The notes beneath the pieces were generated by a model. The model ran no database searches and was not told where the DNA came from. It saw only the letters and a list, made by a program, of their open reading frames with translations. From assembly GCF_031755915.1 (NCBI RefSeq), contig NC_083383.1:27923001-27987000 (forward strand): DNA of 64,000 nucleotides, read 5' to 3'. Position 1 is the first letter of the stretch, and each line of letters starts with the position of its first letter. Made by a program: the position numbers and the translations under genes. The DNA comes from Ziziphus jujuba. Lineage: Eukaryota > Streptophyta > Magnoliopsida > Rosales > Rhamnaceae. This document shows, piece after piece, positions 23,577-32,515 of the stretch.

Positions 23577-23858
23577 TTAAGTGTTCCGATCTATATGCTT
23601 GCTACTTCTTTTATCACCCGTAGAGTATTATATCTGCTTAATTCATTCATTTCCTTGTTTTAATTTCTAAAGGTTTATTAAGCCAACTTTATTATTGTCA
23701 TTCGTGTTCGTCCCTAGCTGAACAGTAAATGGTCCGTGTCTGAACAATAAGTCCCAGGTGAGGCATGAGAGGAGCTGTCTGAGAGGTCAAGGGAAGAGAG
23801 CAATCATATGGCAATAGTAAATTTGAATTAATAGAGTTTTAAAAATTAAAATTTGAAA

Positions 23859-26591
23859 ATGGATAAATTATTTAGATCTAATTCTTCTACTAGTTCTAGA
23901 TTAAGTACTAGCTCTAGGTCATCACTTACTGGAAATCACATACCAGGCATAAACAATGAAGAACATTATAGTTTTCCTTCCTGTAGTCCCTCTTGTAGTA
24001 AGTCTGTTTTTAGTAAATCTATTGATAATAATTCTAATATATCTTTAGGTTCATCTAGTAATAAAAAATTCAGATCTATACCCAAATTAAAACATCAAGA
24101 TAAAATCTGCCAACAAATCAATACTAATCAATGGAGACCAAACTACAAATATCTAAATCAAGAATTTAAATTAGACAAACATAAAGATCAATTATTAAAT
24201 TACCAACGATCATACACTAAAGAACAAAAAGCCCATATTTTATCTAGTTGGAAAGAAACAATGATAGATCTTAAAACTAACATATTGTTTTTTAATTTTC
24301 TCGAAGATTATTATCCTTTAGTAAACATAAAAGACATAGGAGAACCACCAGATAAATCAACAGTCGTGTCAAGCCACCCCTCTGACAAACTTACGTCTTC
24401 TTTTTCCCATATAAAACCACTCTTTGATCCTAGTCTAAATACTCTAGATAAACCCTCACAAGAAAATCTAGGATCACCTCCTTCAAACCCCAATAAAACA
24501 CGAAAACAAATTTCAATCACCATTCATGATTTACAATCTGAATGTAAATCAATCAAAAAAGAAATAAAAGAATTAAAAATTCAACCCACATCCTCTAATC
24601 AAACTCTATATCCCCAACCTACACTTAAAAAATGGCACATTCAAATTACCATAGTCATTCAGAATTTTCAATTATCAACTATTGCACTTTTAGACTCCGG
24701 TGCAGATTTAGACTGTGTTCAAGAAGGTCTTGTACCTAGTAAATATTATACCAAAACCAAAGAAAAATTAAATTCTGCCAATGGTAGTAAAATGGATTTA
24801 AAGTATCAAATCAATCAAGCCCATATTTGCCACCAAAATGTTTGTTTTATCACCTCCTTTATTCTAATTAAAAATTTAATAGATCCAGTCATATTAGGCA
24901 CCCCTTTTCTCTTTTTGTTATACCCCTTCACCACAGAACATGATGGAATCATTAGTCACCCTTTAGGTGAAAAAATCAAATTTAAATTTATTCAGAAATC
25001 AAAAAATATACAACAAAATTCTAATTTCATTCAACATAAAACTAAACATCTGCATTATTTACAAGACGAAATTAAATATAAACACATTAAAAATCAATTA
25101 TCTACCTCTTATAATCAACAAAAAATCAATGATTTCCAACAACATTTAATCAAAGAAATCTGTGCTGAAATCCCTAATGCCTTTTGGCATAGAGCTAAAT
25201 ATATTGTTCAACTTCCTTATATAAAAGATTTCGATGAACGAAACATTCCAACTAAGTCCCGAGCTATCCAAATGAATCAAGAATTAATGGAATACTGCAA
25301 AACAGAAATCAATGATCTTTTAAAGAAAAAATTAATTCATCCTAGTGAATCCCCTTGGTCTTGTTCTGCTTTTTATGTCCAAAAAAATGCTGAATTGGAA
25401 CGAGGCTCCCCTAGGTTAGTAATCAATTATAAACCCTTGAACAAGTGTCTTCAATGGATTAGGTATCCTATTCCAAATAAACAAGATTTGATCAAAAGAC
25501 TTAATCAAGCTACTATTTTTTCCAAATTTGATATGAAATCAGGATTTTGGCAAATAGAAATCAATGAATCAGACAGATATAAAACCGCTTTTGTCACTCC
25601 ATTTGGTCATTATGAATGGAATGTAATGCCCTTTGGTTTAAAAAATGCTCCTAGTGAATTCCAACATATGATGAATGACATCTTTAATCAATACAGTCAC
25701 TTTACCATTGTTTACATAGATGATGTCTTAGTTTATTCACAATCCATAGATCAACATTGGAAACATTTAACAACATTCTTAAACATAATCAAACAACATG
25801 GTTTAGTTGTTTCTGCCTCTAAGCTCAAATTATTCCAAACTAAAATCAGATTTTTAGGCTTTAATATTTACCAATCCCAAATCACTCCTATCACAAGAGC
25901 CATTGAATTTGCTAACAAATTTCCTGATGAAATTTTAGATAAAAATCAATTACAAAGATTTTTAGGATCTTTAAATTATATTGCTGATTTTTATAGTAAT
26001 TTAAGAATCAAATGTAAACCTTTGTTCGATCGTTTAAAATCAGAACCTCCCCCTTGGTCTTCCACTCATACTAAGCTTGTTCAAGAAATCAAACTACATG
26101 TTAAGACTCTTCCTTGTCTTGGCATCCCTTCCCCTTCTGCATTCAAAATTGTTCAAACTGATGCCTCTGACATAGGTTTTGGAGGAATTCTATTACAAAA
26201 AATCAACTCTGATTCTCCAGAACAAATTGTCCGGTTTCATTCTGGAACATGGACATCTTCTCAAATCAATTATAGTACTATTAAAAAAGAAATTTTATCT
26301 TTAGTATTATGTATATCCAAATTTCAAGATGATTTACTTAATCAAAAATTTTTAGTTCGCATTGATTGCCAGAGTGCCAAATATATTTTAGAAAAAGATG
26401 TTCAAAATCTTGCATCTAAACAGATTTTTGCCCGATGGCAAGCTATCTTAAGTGTTTTTGACTTTGACATTGCATACATTAAAGGAAATCAAAAATGCAT
26501 ACCTGATTTCCTAACCCGAGAATTTTTACAGGAAAAGAAATCTCTCTGCAGGCTTATCATGCCTCCCAAGAAAAAGGGGTCCTTGTTTTAA
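23859..26591 (+). CDS. Endogenous pararetrovirus block B: protease-RT-RNase H ORF, 910 aa
   Basis: The ATG at 23859 follows the leader shared with block A. Residues 1 to about 373 match block A almost perfectly: Ser-rich start, helical segment, protease DSGA at about 279. Then come a linker, RT with YIDD near 619-622 and preceding FGLKNAPSEFQ, and RNase H from about 768 (QTDASD), ending PDFLTREF. The ORF stops 12 codons after the basic MPPKKKG segment because the sequence jumps at about 26582 into a second leader copy. No coat-protein or zinc-knuckle region lies between the N-terminus and protease, whereas block D has one in the equivalent position. Polymerase residues look intact, but movement and coat functions are not evident. 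Expression is unknown. Confidence 0.8.
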   Translation: MDKLFRSNSSTSSRLSTSSRSSLTGNHIPGINNEEHYSFPSCSPSCSKSVFSKSIDNNSNISLGSSSNKKFRSIPKLKHQDKICQQINTNQWRPNYKYLNQEFKLDKHKDQLLNYQRSYTKEQKAHILSSWKETMIDLKTNILFFNFLEDYYPLVNIKDIGEPPDKSTVVSSHPSDKLTSSFSHIKPLFDPSLNTLDKPSQENLGSPPSNPNKTRKQISITIHDLQSECKSIKKEIKELKIQPTSSNQTLYPQPTLKKWHIQITIVIQNFQLSTIALLDSGADLDCVQEGLVPSKYYTKTKEKLNSANGSKMDLKYQINQAHICHQNVCFITSFILIKNLIDPVILGTPFLFLLYPFTTEHDGIISHPLGEKIKFKFIQKSKNIQQNSNFIQHKTKHLHYLQDEIKYKHIKNQLSTSYNQQKINDFQQHLIKEICAEIPNAFWHRAKYIVQLPYIKDFDERNIPTKSRAIQMNQELMEYCKTEINDLLKKKLIHPSESPWSCSAFYVQKNAELERGSPRLVINYKPLNKCLQWIRYPIPNKQDLIKRLNQATIFSKFDMKSGFWQIEINESDRYKTAFVTPFGHYEWNVMPFGLKNAPSEFQHMMNDIFNQYSHFTIVYIDDVLVYSQSIDQHWKHLTTFLNIIKQHGLVVSASKLKLFQTKIRFLGFNIYQSQITPITRAIEFANKFPDEILDKNQLQRFLGSLNYIADFYSNLRIKCKPLFDRLKSEPPPWSSTHTKLVQEIKLHVKTLPCLGIPSPSAFKIVQTDASDIGFGGILLQKINSDSPEQIVRFHSGTWTSSQINYSTIKKEILSLVLCISKFQDDLLNQKFLVRIDCQSAKYILEKDVQNLASKQIFARWQAILSVFDFDIAYIKGNQKCIPDFLTREFLQEKKSLCRLIMPPKKKGSLF

Positions 26592-26788
26592 TTTCTAAAG
26601 GTTTATTAAGCCAACTTTATTATTGTCATTCGTGTTCGTCCCTAGCTGAACAGTAAATGGTCCGTGTCTGAACAATAAGTCCCATGTGAGGCATGAGAGG
26701 AGCGGTCTGAGAGGTCAAGGGAAGAGAGCAATCATATGGCAATAGTAAATTTGAATTAATAGAGTTTTAAAAATTAAAATTTGAAAAC
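26592..26788 (+). promoter_or_regulatory. Third pararetroviral leader copy, truncated
   Basis: About 197 bp nearly identical to 23662-23858 and ending TTAAAATTTGAAAA, exactly where the start codon would follow. The TRIM element begins two to three bases later, so no ORF follows. Its head-to-tail position after block B is what a tandem or concatemeric viral copy with an internal deletion would leave. Confidence 0.75.
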
Positions 26789-26790
26789 AT

Positions 26791-26958
26791 TGCTAGCCCA
26801 GGCTCAACCCGCATCAAGATATTGTCCTCTTTGGCCCAGTCCATCGGGCCTCAAGGTTTTATACTCAAAACGCGACTTGAAGGGAAAGGTAGCATCACAC
26901 TTATAAGGCATCACACCTCATCCTTTCCAATCAATGTGGGATATTGGGATATTACACA
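26791..26958 (-). repeat. TRIM LTR (3' copy with respect to the element)
   Basis: 168 bp, TG...CA on the - strand. Differs from 27029-27196 by three substitutions (two in the ACGCGAC/ATGCGTC segment, one at CAATCAATG/CAATCGATG). Confidence 0.85.
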
Positions 26959-27028
26959 CCCATCCTTCCCCCTCCTGGGGCCCAGAGTCCGTCCTGGCAC
27001 ACCGATCCGGGTTAGGCTCTGATACCAT

Positions 27029-27196
27029 TGCTAGCCCAGGCTCAACCCGCATCAAGATATTGTCCTCTTTGGCCCAGTCCATCGGGCCTCAAGGTTTTAT
27101 ACTCAAAATGCGTCTTGAAGGGAAAGGTAGCATCACACTTATAAGGCATCACACCTCATCCTTTCCAATCGATGTGGGATATTGGGATATTACACA
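27029..27196 (-). repeat. TRIM LTR (5' copy with respect to the element)
   Basis: 168 bp, followed on the - strand by one base and the primer binding site at 27027-27015. Its outer edge is joined to block D through nine bases of polypurine-tract sequence. Confidence 0.85.
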
Positions 27197-29243
27197 CCCA
27201 TCCTTTTCTAAGTTTGATTTTTTGAATTGAAGCTATACAATTATGATGGGAAGATCCTTCTTCCTGTGCATCAGGTTGACTAGGATGAGGGTTATCCTGA
27301 ATGAATTGTAAGCGATGTTTGATTAAATGATTTTCCATTTGTAATTCTTTAATGTCAGACTTGATTGTTTTAATTTCTGTTTGTAAGTCTTGAACAGTTA
27401 TAGGTTTATTTTTGGATTTATTAAATGTTTGCAAGGCTTCTGTTAAACATATTTTTTGAGTGCTTTTATGGTGTTGATTTGTTTCTTTGTGATTATCAGT
27501 GATTATCTTTTTATATTTTTTCATGTATTCTATTCTTTCATCAGGATTTTCTAATTTACTAAGTAATTCTAAAATGATATCTTCATTTTCTGTAGAAGTA
27601 GTTAAGACACTAAGTGATTGATTACAACAGGTATCTAGACAACAAGCATCTAAACATCCTAAAGTAATTTTAGGGTTATCTGTGTCGCTAGTTGAGTTAG
27701 TGTGAATACTTGATTCGTCAGAACTTGATTCAGTGTAAATATTGTTTTCACTATGTTCACTATCCGTGTTGTGTATACCTAAAACATTGATTAAGTTTTG
27801 TTTTTGATCTTCTGGTATTTCTAATTGTTTGATTGTTTGCTTAGCTTTGCAGTTATTAGCAAAATAACCAAATTTATGACATTTAAAACATTTAATTTTA
27901 GTATTATCTTTTGAATCTTTTTTATGTTTAGTTGATTTATAGAATTTATCAGGATTAGGTTTATTGAACTTATGAGATTTATAATACGGTTTAGAATTTG
28001 AATATTTATTATGTCTAAGAGTGTTCTTATATGATTTGTTTTTGATTTTGTTTTGCCTAGAGGGTGCTATAGATACACCATATTGTTGACAAAAGTTTCC
28101 TAATTCATATTTAGTTTTCTTTTTATCATTAGTTAGTTGATTAGCTATTTTCATATCAGTGCACATTTTTAATCCTTCTTTTTTGATGATTGAGACTATA
28201 TCACCATAAGTTAATGAATCGTAGTCTATGTGACCACTATCATTACTTAAGACATTTCTGATTTTTCTAGCAAATAATTGGGGTAAACCATTAATAAATT
28301 TTTCTTTCCAAAAAGGTTGATTACTATCATCTCTCATCATGATTCCAGTGGTAAATGTTTGGACATACCATTCGAAATCACTAAGAGTGGGACAGTGTAA
28401 ATTGGTTAATTGACTATGAATTCTTTCGGTGACAACTGTAGGGGTTCCTATAAAATGTCTAATTATTGTAGCTAGCAAGGTATTGACACCATCTGGGACA
28501 CCTTGACCTATTGATTCGTCAAATATGGGGAATCCTTCTTCATCTAGTTTAACTGCGTGAATGATTTCTGATTTAGATTGATCTGTTAAATGTTTTTCCC
28601 ACCAGTAGTGTAAAGTACCGGTAAAACCTGTGACTAGTAATTCAACAATTTCAGGTTGGGAAAGGTTTTGATTAGTAAAATAACTATTAGCAACCATGGA
28701 CATGTGGTGTAATTTATTTAATATTTCTTGTTCTTTTAAACCATCTATATTCCATTCGTATAATTTATCAGAACTAACAGAGAATTGATTTTTAGAGGTG
28801 GATTCTTGAAATTCGGGGGGTAATGGTTTAGTATTCCATTGTTTAAAAGTATTAAATCTTGGTTTTTGATTTTTAAGTCTATTAATATGATTATCCAAGG
28901 AAGATTGATTTGATTCTGTATCAGAAGAAGATTTATTGTTGATGGTAGCTAGATTTGAAGAAGAGGCTTCATTTTTGGAAGTTTTTAATTGTAAGTCTTT
29001 TAAAAGTTGACTCAGTTGATTAGTTTTAGGTGGAAGAGTTGAAACTTTTGTAATATCTGGAAATTTTATTAGTGGTTGAGGTTTAATTTCTTCTTTAGAG
29101 GAATTATCAATTTTAGTTTCTATTTTATTATTATTATTATGTTTGTATGTACCACATTGTATGGAGGAAACGATTCGATTGACCCATAAATAGCTTAGCC
29201 TTATATCTCTGCTACCTATAAGTCTAGAAGGTCGTACGTTCAT
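27156..29243 (-). pseudogene. Endogenous pararetrovirus block D: coat-protein/gag-like region with altered zinc knuckle
   Basis: The open frame spans 29243-27156, but only about 29135-27206 is viral; the first ~35 codons come from the host LTR and the last ~15 from the TRIM. Order: Lys/Ser/Asn-rich start, a conserved coat-like block (EWNIDGL, then FTGTLHYWWEKHL, then FWKEKFINGLP), a Lys/Tyr/Asn-rich basic stretch, then a zinc knuckle near 27849-27890 reading C-x2-C-x4-Y-x4-C, with Tyr replacing the usual His. An acidic Ser-rich region and a helical segment (ITVQDLQTEIKTIK) follow, paralogous to the segment just before the protease in blocks A and B. Its natural start and the protease are both missing. 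Loss of the knuckle His should abolish normal zinc binding. Confidence 0.75.
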
Positions 29244-31193
29244 TATCGATAACCATCCCGGACCATATTAGTAGCAGTGTATTTGCGCCAACTAATTCAT
29301 GGGATCACGTATTAGCATGATATATGGTATCGTACGTACCTCGCTACAAGCGTGCACATTTCGTGGTACATTTTTAAATTTTAAATTTTAATTTACTTTA
29401 TTTTATTTTATTTTATCTTATCTTTTTATAGTTTTACTTTTCTATTATTATCCTTATTTGCTATTATTGTTATTGTTATTATTATTATTTGCCGTTAGTG
29501 ATTTATTATTATTATTATTATTACTACTTATTATTGTTATTGTTATTAATATTGTTATTATTGTTATTATTGTTATTATTATTATTTAGTATGATTATGT
29601 TTAAAGTTATTTTCATGAATTATTTATGAATATGTATGTGTGTGTGAAAATATGTAATCATATATATGTGTAAGTGCATATGAATATATATTTATTTATA
29701 TATTTTTGTATAAATATGTATTGAGCATGCATATACTTGTTAACAAGATTTTCTTTATATGTATATGATTTTATGTATATGTGAATATATGAATATATAT
29801 ATATATATATAGATATGAATGCATATATATGAGTATGTATCTATATATATATATATATTTATATATATGTACCTGTGTACATATAGATGTTGTATATATA
29901 TATATATATATATTATGTTATTTAAAATTCTAAAAAATATTATATATGCCTTAAAAATTTAAAAAAGCTGTTATTCAAATTTACTATATAAATTTTATTT
30001 GATTCAAATATATTTGATGCATGAAAATTATAACGACGGCTTTAAAAGAAATTATTGTGTTAGATTATTGTGCTAAATTATGGTAAGATTTATTGTTATA
30101 TCATATCATTATAATAATGATACAAATAAAATATATTTATGTTCGTTTATTTTTGTGTAAAATTTCATGTGATTTAATATGATTTTTCATAAATTAATTT
30201 TAAGGATTTAAGAAGAATAATAATTTTTAGTGTATAAATATATTTGTGTATTTGAATATTTGTGAAATTGAAATTATTTTGGTAATAATTAATTTCATGA
30301 ACTTGTTAGATTTATACATTTGTTTAAACAAGAGATATAGAATTTTATTGATTTAGTAAAGGTATACAAATTCGGTTTTATTTTATCAAATTTCGGTATT
30401 TATAATATTATAAAATTTTATAATTTATAGATACAACATATAGTATTTATTGGCAAGTATATTTGCACATTGAACATCAATCGCTCCCCCCCCCGGTCGT
30501 AAAATGATCGTTTATTATGATATAGATCAGCGCATAAGTTATGTTCATGGTCATCTTTTGTGAGTTGTGGTGAGAGAGGATAGACAGATATAATGTACAA
30601 TGAGCACCAACAGTCTCCCTCCTTGGCTGCAGGATGACTGTCATTATGGATTAACATGCATATATATATATGTATGTGTATGGTAATCCTATGGGAGCTA
30701 TTAGGCTTGAGGTATTGGCAGGTATAGTACATAATGAGCATCAATACCCTCCCCTCGGTCGAAGGATGATTGTTTTAGTCATGACAAATTATTAGTAATT
30801 AGCGCCGCGGGATGCCAAGGTAATAAATTTCTCTCTTTAACCTCCCCGTCAGGTACTTCTCGGGATGCCGAATACTGTTTATCACTACTGGTATATCATA
30901 TGGTGCATCAAGTATTTTTTTCATATATATGTATATACATTATTAGTTTTATAATTGTTATTACTATTTATCATTGTTATTGTTGTTATGATTATTATTA
31001 TTATTGTTGTTGTTGTTGTTGCTGCTGTTGTTGTTACTATTTATATAATTTTTATTATTAATCATTGATACTATTGTTAATTATTATCATAGTTGTTAGT
31101 TTTAATTTTTATGGTTATTATTTTTGTTATCAATATTGTTATTGCTATTATTTTATTATGTATCATTGATATTGTTGTTAACTATTCTTGTAA

Positions 31194-31229
<36 letters not shown>

Positions 31230-32399
31230 GTCGTTATTATTTTTTTTTATAATTATTATTATCACTATTGCTAATTATTATTATTATATTTATTATTATT
31301 ATTTATTATGATTATTTTTATTGTTATTGTTATTAACAATTATTATTATTATGCTTATATATACCACATTGTATGGGGGCACGATCTAGATAGCCCATAA
31401 ATAGCTTAACCTTGTAACTCTGCTGCCTACAAAATTTAGAGAGTTGGACGATAATTATAGACAACTATCTCAGACCGTATTGGTGGCAGTGTCCCTATGA
31501 TAGCTAATATCATGGGATCGCATATTAGCATCATATATGGTATCGTACGTGCCCCGCTACGAGTGTGCATATTTTGTAGTACATTTTTAAATTTTTAAAT
31601 TTCATTTTACTTTATTGTATTTTATTATAATTAAAATTATTAATTATTATGGGCTTATTATTATTTGTCCTTAATGATTTATTATTATTTTTATTTTCAT
31701 TATTACTACTTATTATTGTTATTGTTATTAATATTATTATTGTTATTGTTATTATTATTAATATTTAGTATGATTATTTTTAAACTTATTATCATGTATT
31801 ACTATTGTTATTATACGTGGACAAATATCGCTGCCTTCGAGCAACTATAACAGCCTTCGAACAAGTATAAACACCCTTGGCTTATTATTATTAATATTAC
31901 TATAATTAATGTTTTATCACATTTTTATTTAGATTTATGCATTTAGTATGTTTGTAAAGCGATATAGAAATGTAATATTGTACTAAGAGGGTGGTGTGAG
32001 CAAACATAAATATTTAAAGGTATTTTTTGTTTACTCAATTATTTCTAATATATATATATATTCTTATATTTTATTATTGAAGTGCTGTTTATTATGAAAA
32101 ACTTATAGTAAGGTGAGAGGAATAAGATTGTATGATATAGAAGTGTATTTTTATGCAGATAATTTTTAAGACGTATTCAATCCTTAAGGTAGATGCTGCC
32201 GAATTTTCCATAGAACTGTCTGCTAGGGTTTCTCTTGAAATCATGGCTTATCTAAGGTCATGAAATAAAGAACCGAGTTCTGGTATGTTTTTTCAATTGC
32301 ATAATAATATCGTACATATGTATGCATGGGAAATTTTTTTATGGTGATAGCCAAAGGTTTATTTATGCTTCTGCTATGAAGCTTATAAAAACAACTACA

Positions 32400-32515
32400 A
32401 CAGTTAATCAAAAATCTAGTGTAAAGCTCATCATAAATCAAATTCCAATATTGCAATGGTCAATTAAAAAGCTAGTGCAAAGCTCATCATAAATCAAATT
32501 GCAATCAATCAAAGG
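32400..32515 (+). repeat. Tandem pair of ~58-bp units
   Basis: Two adjacent units share AGTTAATCAAAAA/GGTCAATTAAAAA, CTAGTG-AAAGCTCATCAT and AAATCAAATT-CAAT. Confidence 0.7.

Larger units (their letters stand above)
22901..23858 (+). promoter_or_regulatory. Duplicated pararetroviral leader with two primer binding sites
   Basis: 22901-23168 and 23321-23575 are direct repeats (268 and 255 bp; one ~13-bp indel), each ending in TTTTGGTATCAGAGC. Between them (23169-23320) lies sequence otherwise found just after the block A promoter. So the first leader copy is joined at AGAGCTAGAGAG to the start of another leader. After the second primer site the leader runs about 280 nt to the ATG at 23859, past CTGAACAGTAAATGG and an unbroken TAAATTTGAATTAATAGAG stretch. 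A mid-leader primer site without LTRs is the caulimovirid arrangement. Confidence 0.75.
19633..24980. repeat. Large inverted repeat formed by blocks A and B
   Basis: 19633-21000 (-) and 23609-24980 (+) are nearly identical reverse complements, about 1.37 kb each. They cover the leader and the N-terminus-to-protease region, separated by about 2.6 kb. Only a handful of residue differences occur over about 373 codons (for example Arg/Gln, Thr/Ile, Asn/Asp beside the protease motif). Confidence 0.85.
26791..27196 (-). mobile_element. TRIM (terminal-repeat retrotransposon in miniature), 406 bp
   Basis: On the - strand: 168-bp LTR (27196-27029), primer site TGGTATCAGAGCC (27027-27015), about 70 bp of internal sequence, a polypurine tract (CAGGAGGGGGAAGGATGGG), then a second 168-bp LTR (26958-26791). 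The LTRs start TGTGTAATATCCC, end GGGCTAGCA and differ at 3 positions. There is no coding capacity. No matching duplication flanks it; the nine bases after the right LTR (27197-27205, CCCATCCTT) repeat the polypurine side of the internal region, so it may be the remainder of a longer LTR-internal-LTR chain. A TATAAAA motif lies in each LTR. Confidence 0.85.
16947..29140. mobile_element. Rearranged endogenous pararetrovirus (Caulimoviridae-like) cluster, ~12.2 kb
   Basis: Four blocks are visible. A (-, about 16976-21000): promoter, leader and a protease-viroplasmin ORF. C (+, about 21023-22915): RT/RNase H and a downstream region. B (+, about 22901-26788): leader with two primer sites, then protease, RT, RNase H and a further partial leader. 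D (-, about 27206-29135): coat-protein-like region. A 406-bp TRIM separates B and D. Caulimovirid assignment rests on RT/RNase H sequence (YIDD), the primer site TGGTATCAGAGC in mid-leader, a viroplasmin-type domain, and absence of LTRs or an integrase. Genus is not determined. The insertion point is an ATT/TTA microsatellite; the duplicated host segment near 31325-31350 shows the unoccupied sequence. Confidence 0.8.
15090..31795 (+). repeat. ~2.2-kb tandem duplication within giant LTR copy 2, first unit split by the viral cluster
   Basis: Unit 1 is about 15090-16946 plus 29141-29625. Unit 2 is about 29626-31795. Shared blocks: TATTGAGCATGCATA-ACTTG (15191, 29719), ATATTTGTGTATTTGAATAT (15748, 30239), the CATCAGYCG modules, the ATT microsatellite, then CATTGTATGG-GG-ACGAT and CATGGGATCRCRTATTAGCA (29312, 31521). 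Unit 1 ends at TTTAGTATGATTATGTTTAAA, where unit 2 begins again with TATGTGTGTGTGAAA. Unit 2 has no viral insert. Confidence 0.75.
13608..32265 (+). mobile_element. Giant LTR-like element, copy 2, enlarged by tandem duplication and a pararetrovirus insertion
   Basis: The start TATAACACCCCAACCCGAGA matches copies 1 and 3. The end block (about 32090-32265: GGTGAGAGGAATAAGATTGT, then GCTGCCGAATTTTCCATAGA) matches their ends. The exact right edge is unclear; CAAAG at 13603-13607 and TAAAG at 32266-32270 could be a mutated duplication. Inside are microsatellites at 14935-15410 (TA/TATG) and 16540-16946 (ATT), a ~2.2-kb tandem duplication, and the endogenous pararetrovirus cluster. Without these it would be about 4 kb, like copy 3. 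Confidence 0.65.

Noticed and set aside
24311..24523. 70-aa frame antisense to viral block B (and its twin at 20088-20300)
   Set aside because: It is an antisense shadow of the conserved N-terminal region; its presence in both copies follows from their identity.
26791..27196. Cassandra-type TRIM
   Set aside because: Cassandra LTRs contain a 5S rRNA-like promoter region; no such sequence is present here.
16947..29140. Interpretation as a Ty3/Gypsy LTR retrotransposon
   Set aside because: No LTR pair or integrase is visible, the primer site is mid-leader and not at an LTR edge, and a viroplasmin-type domain is present. Not fully excluded without a phylogeny.
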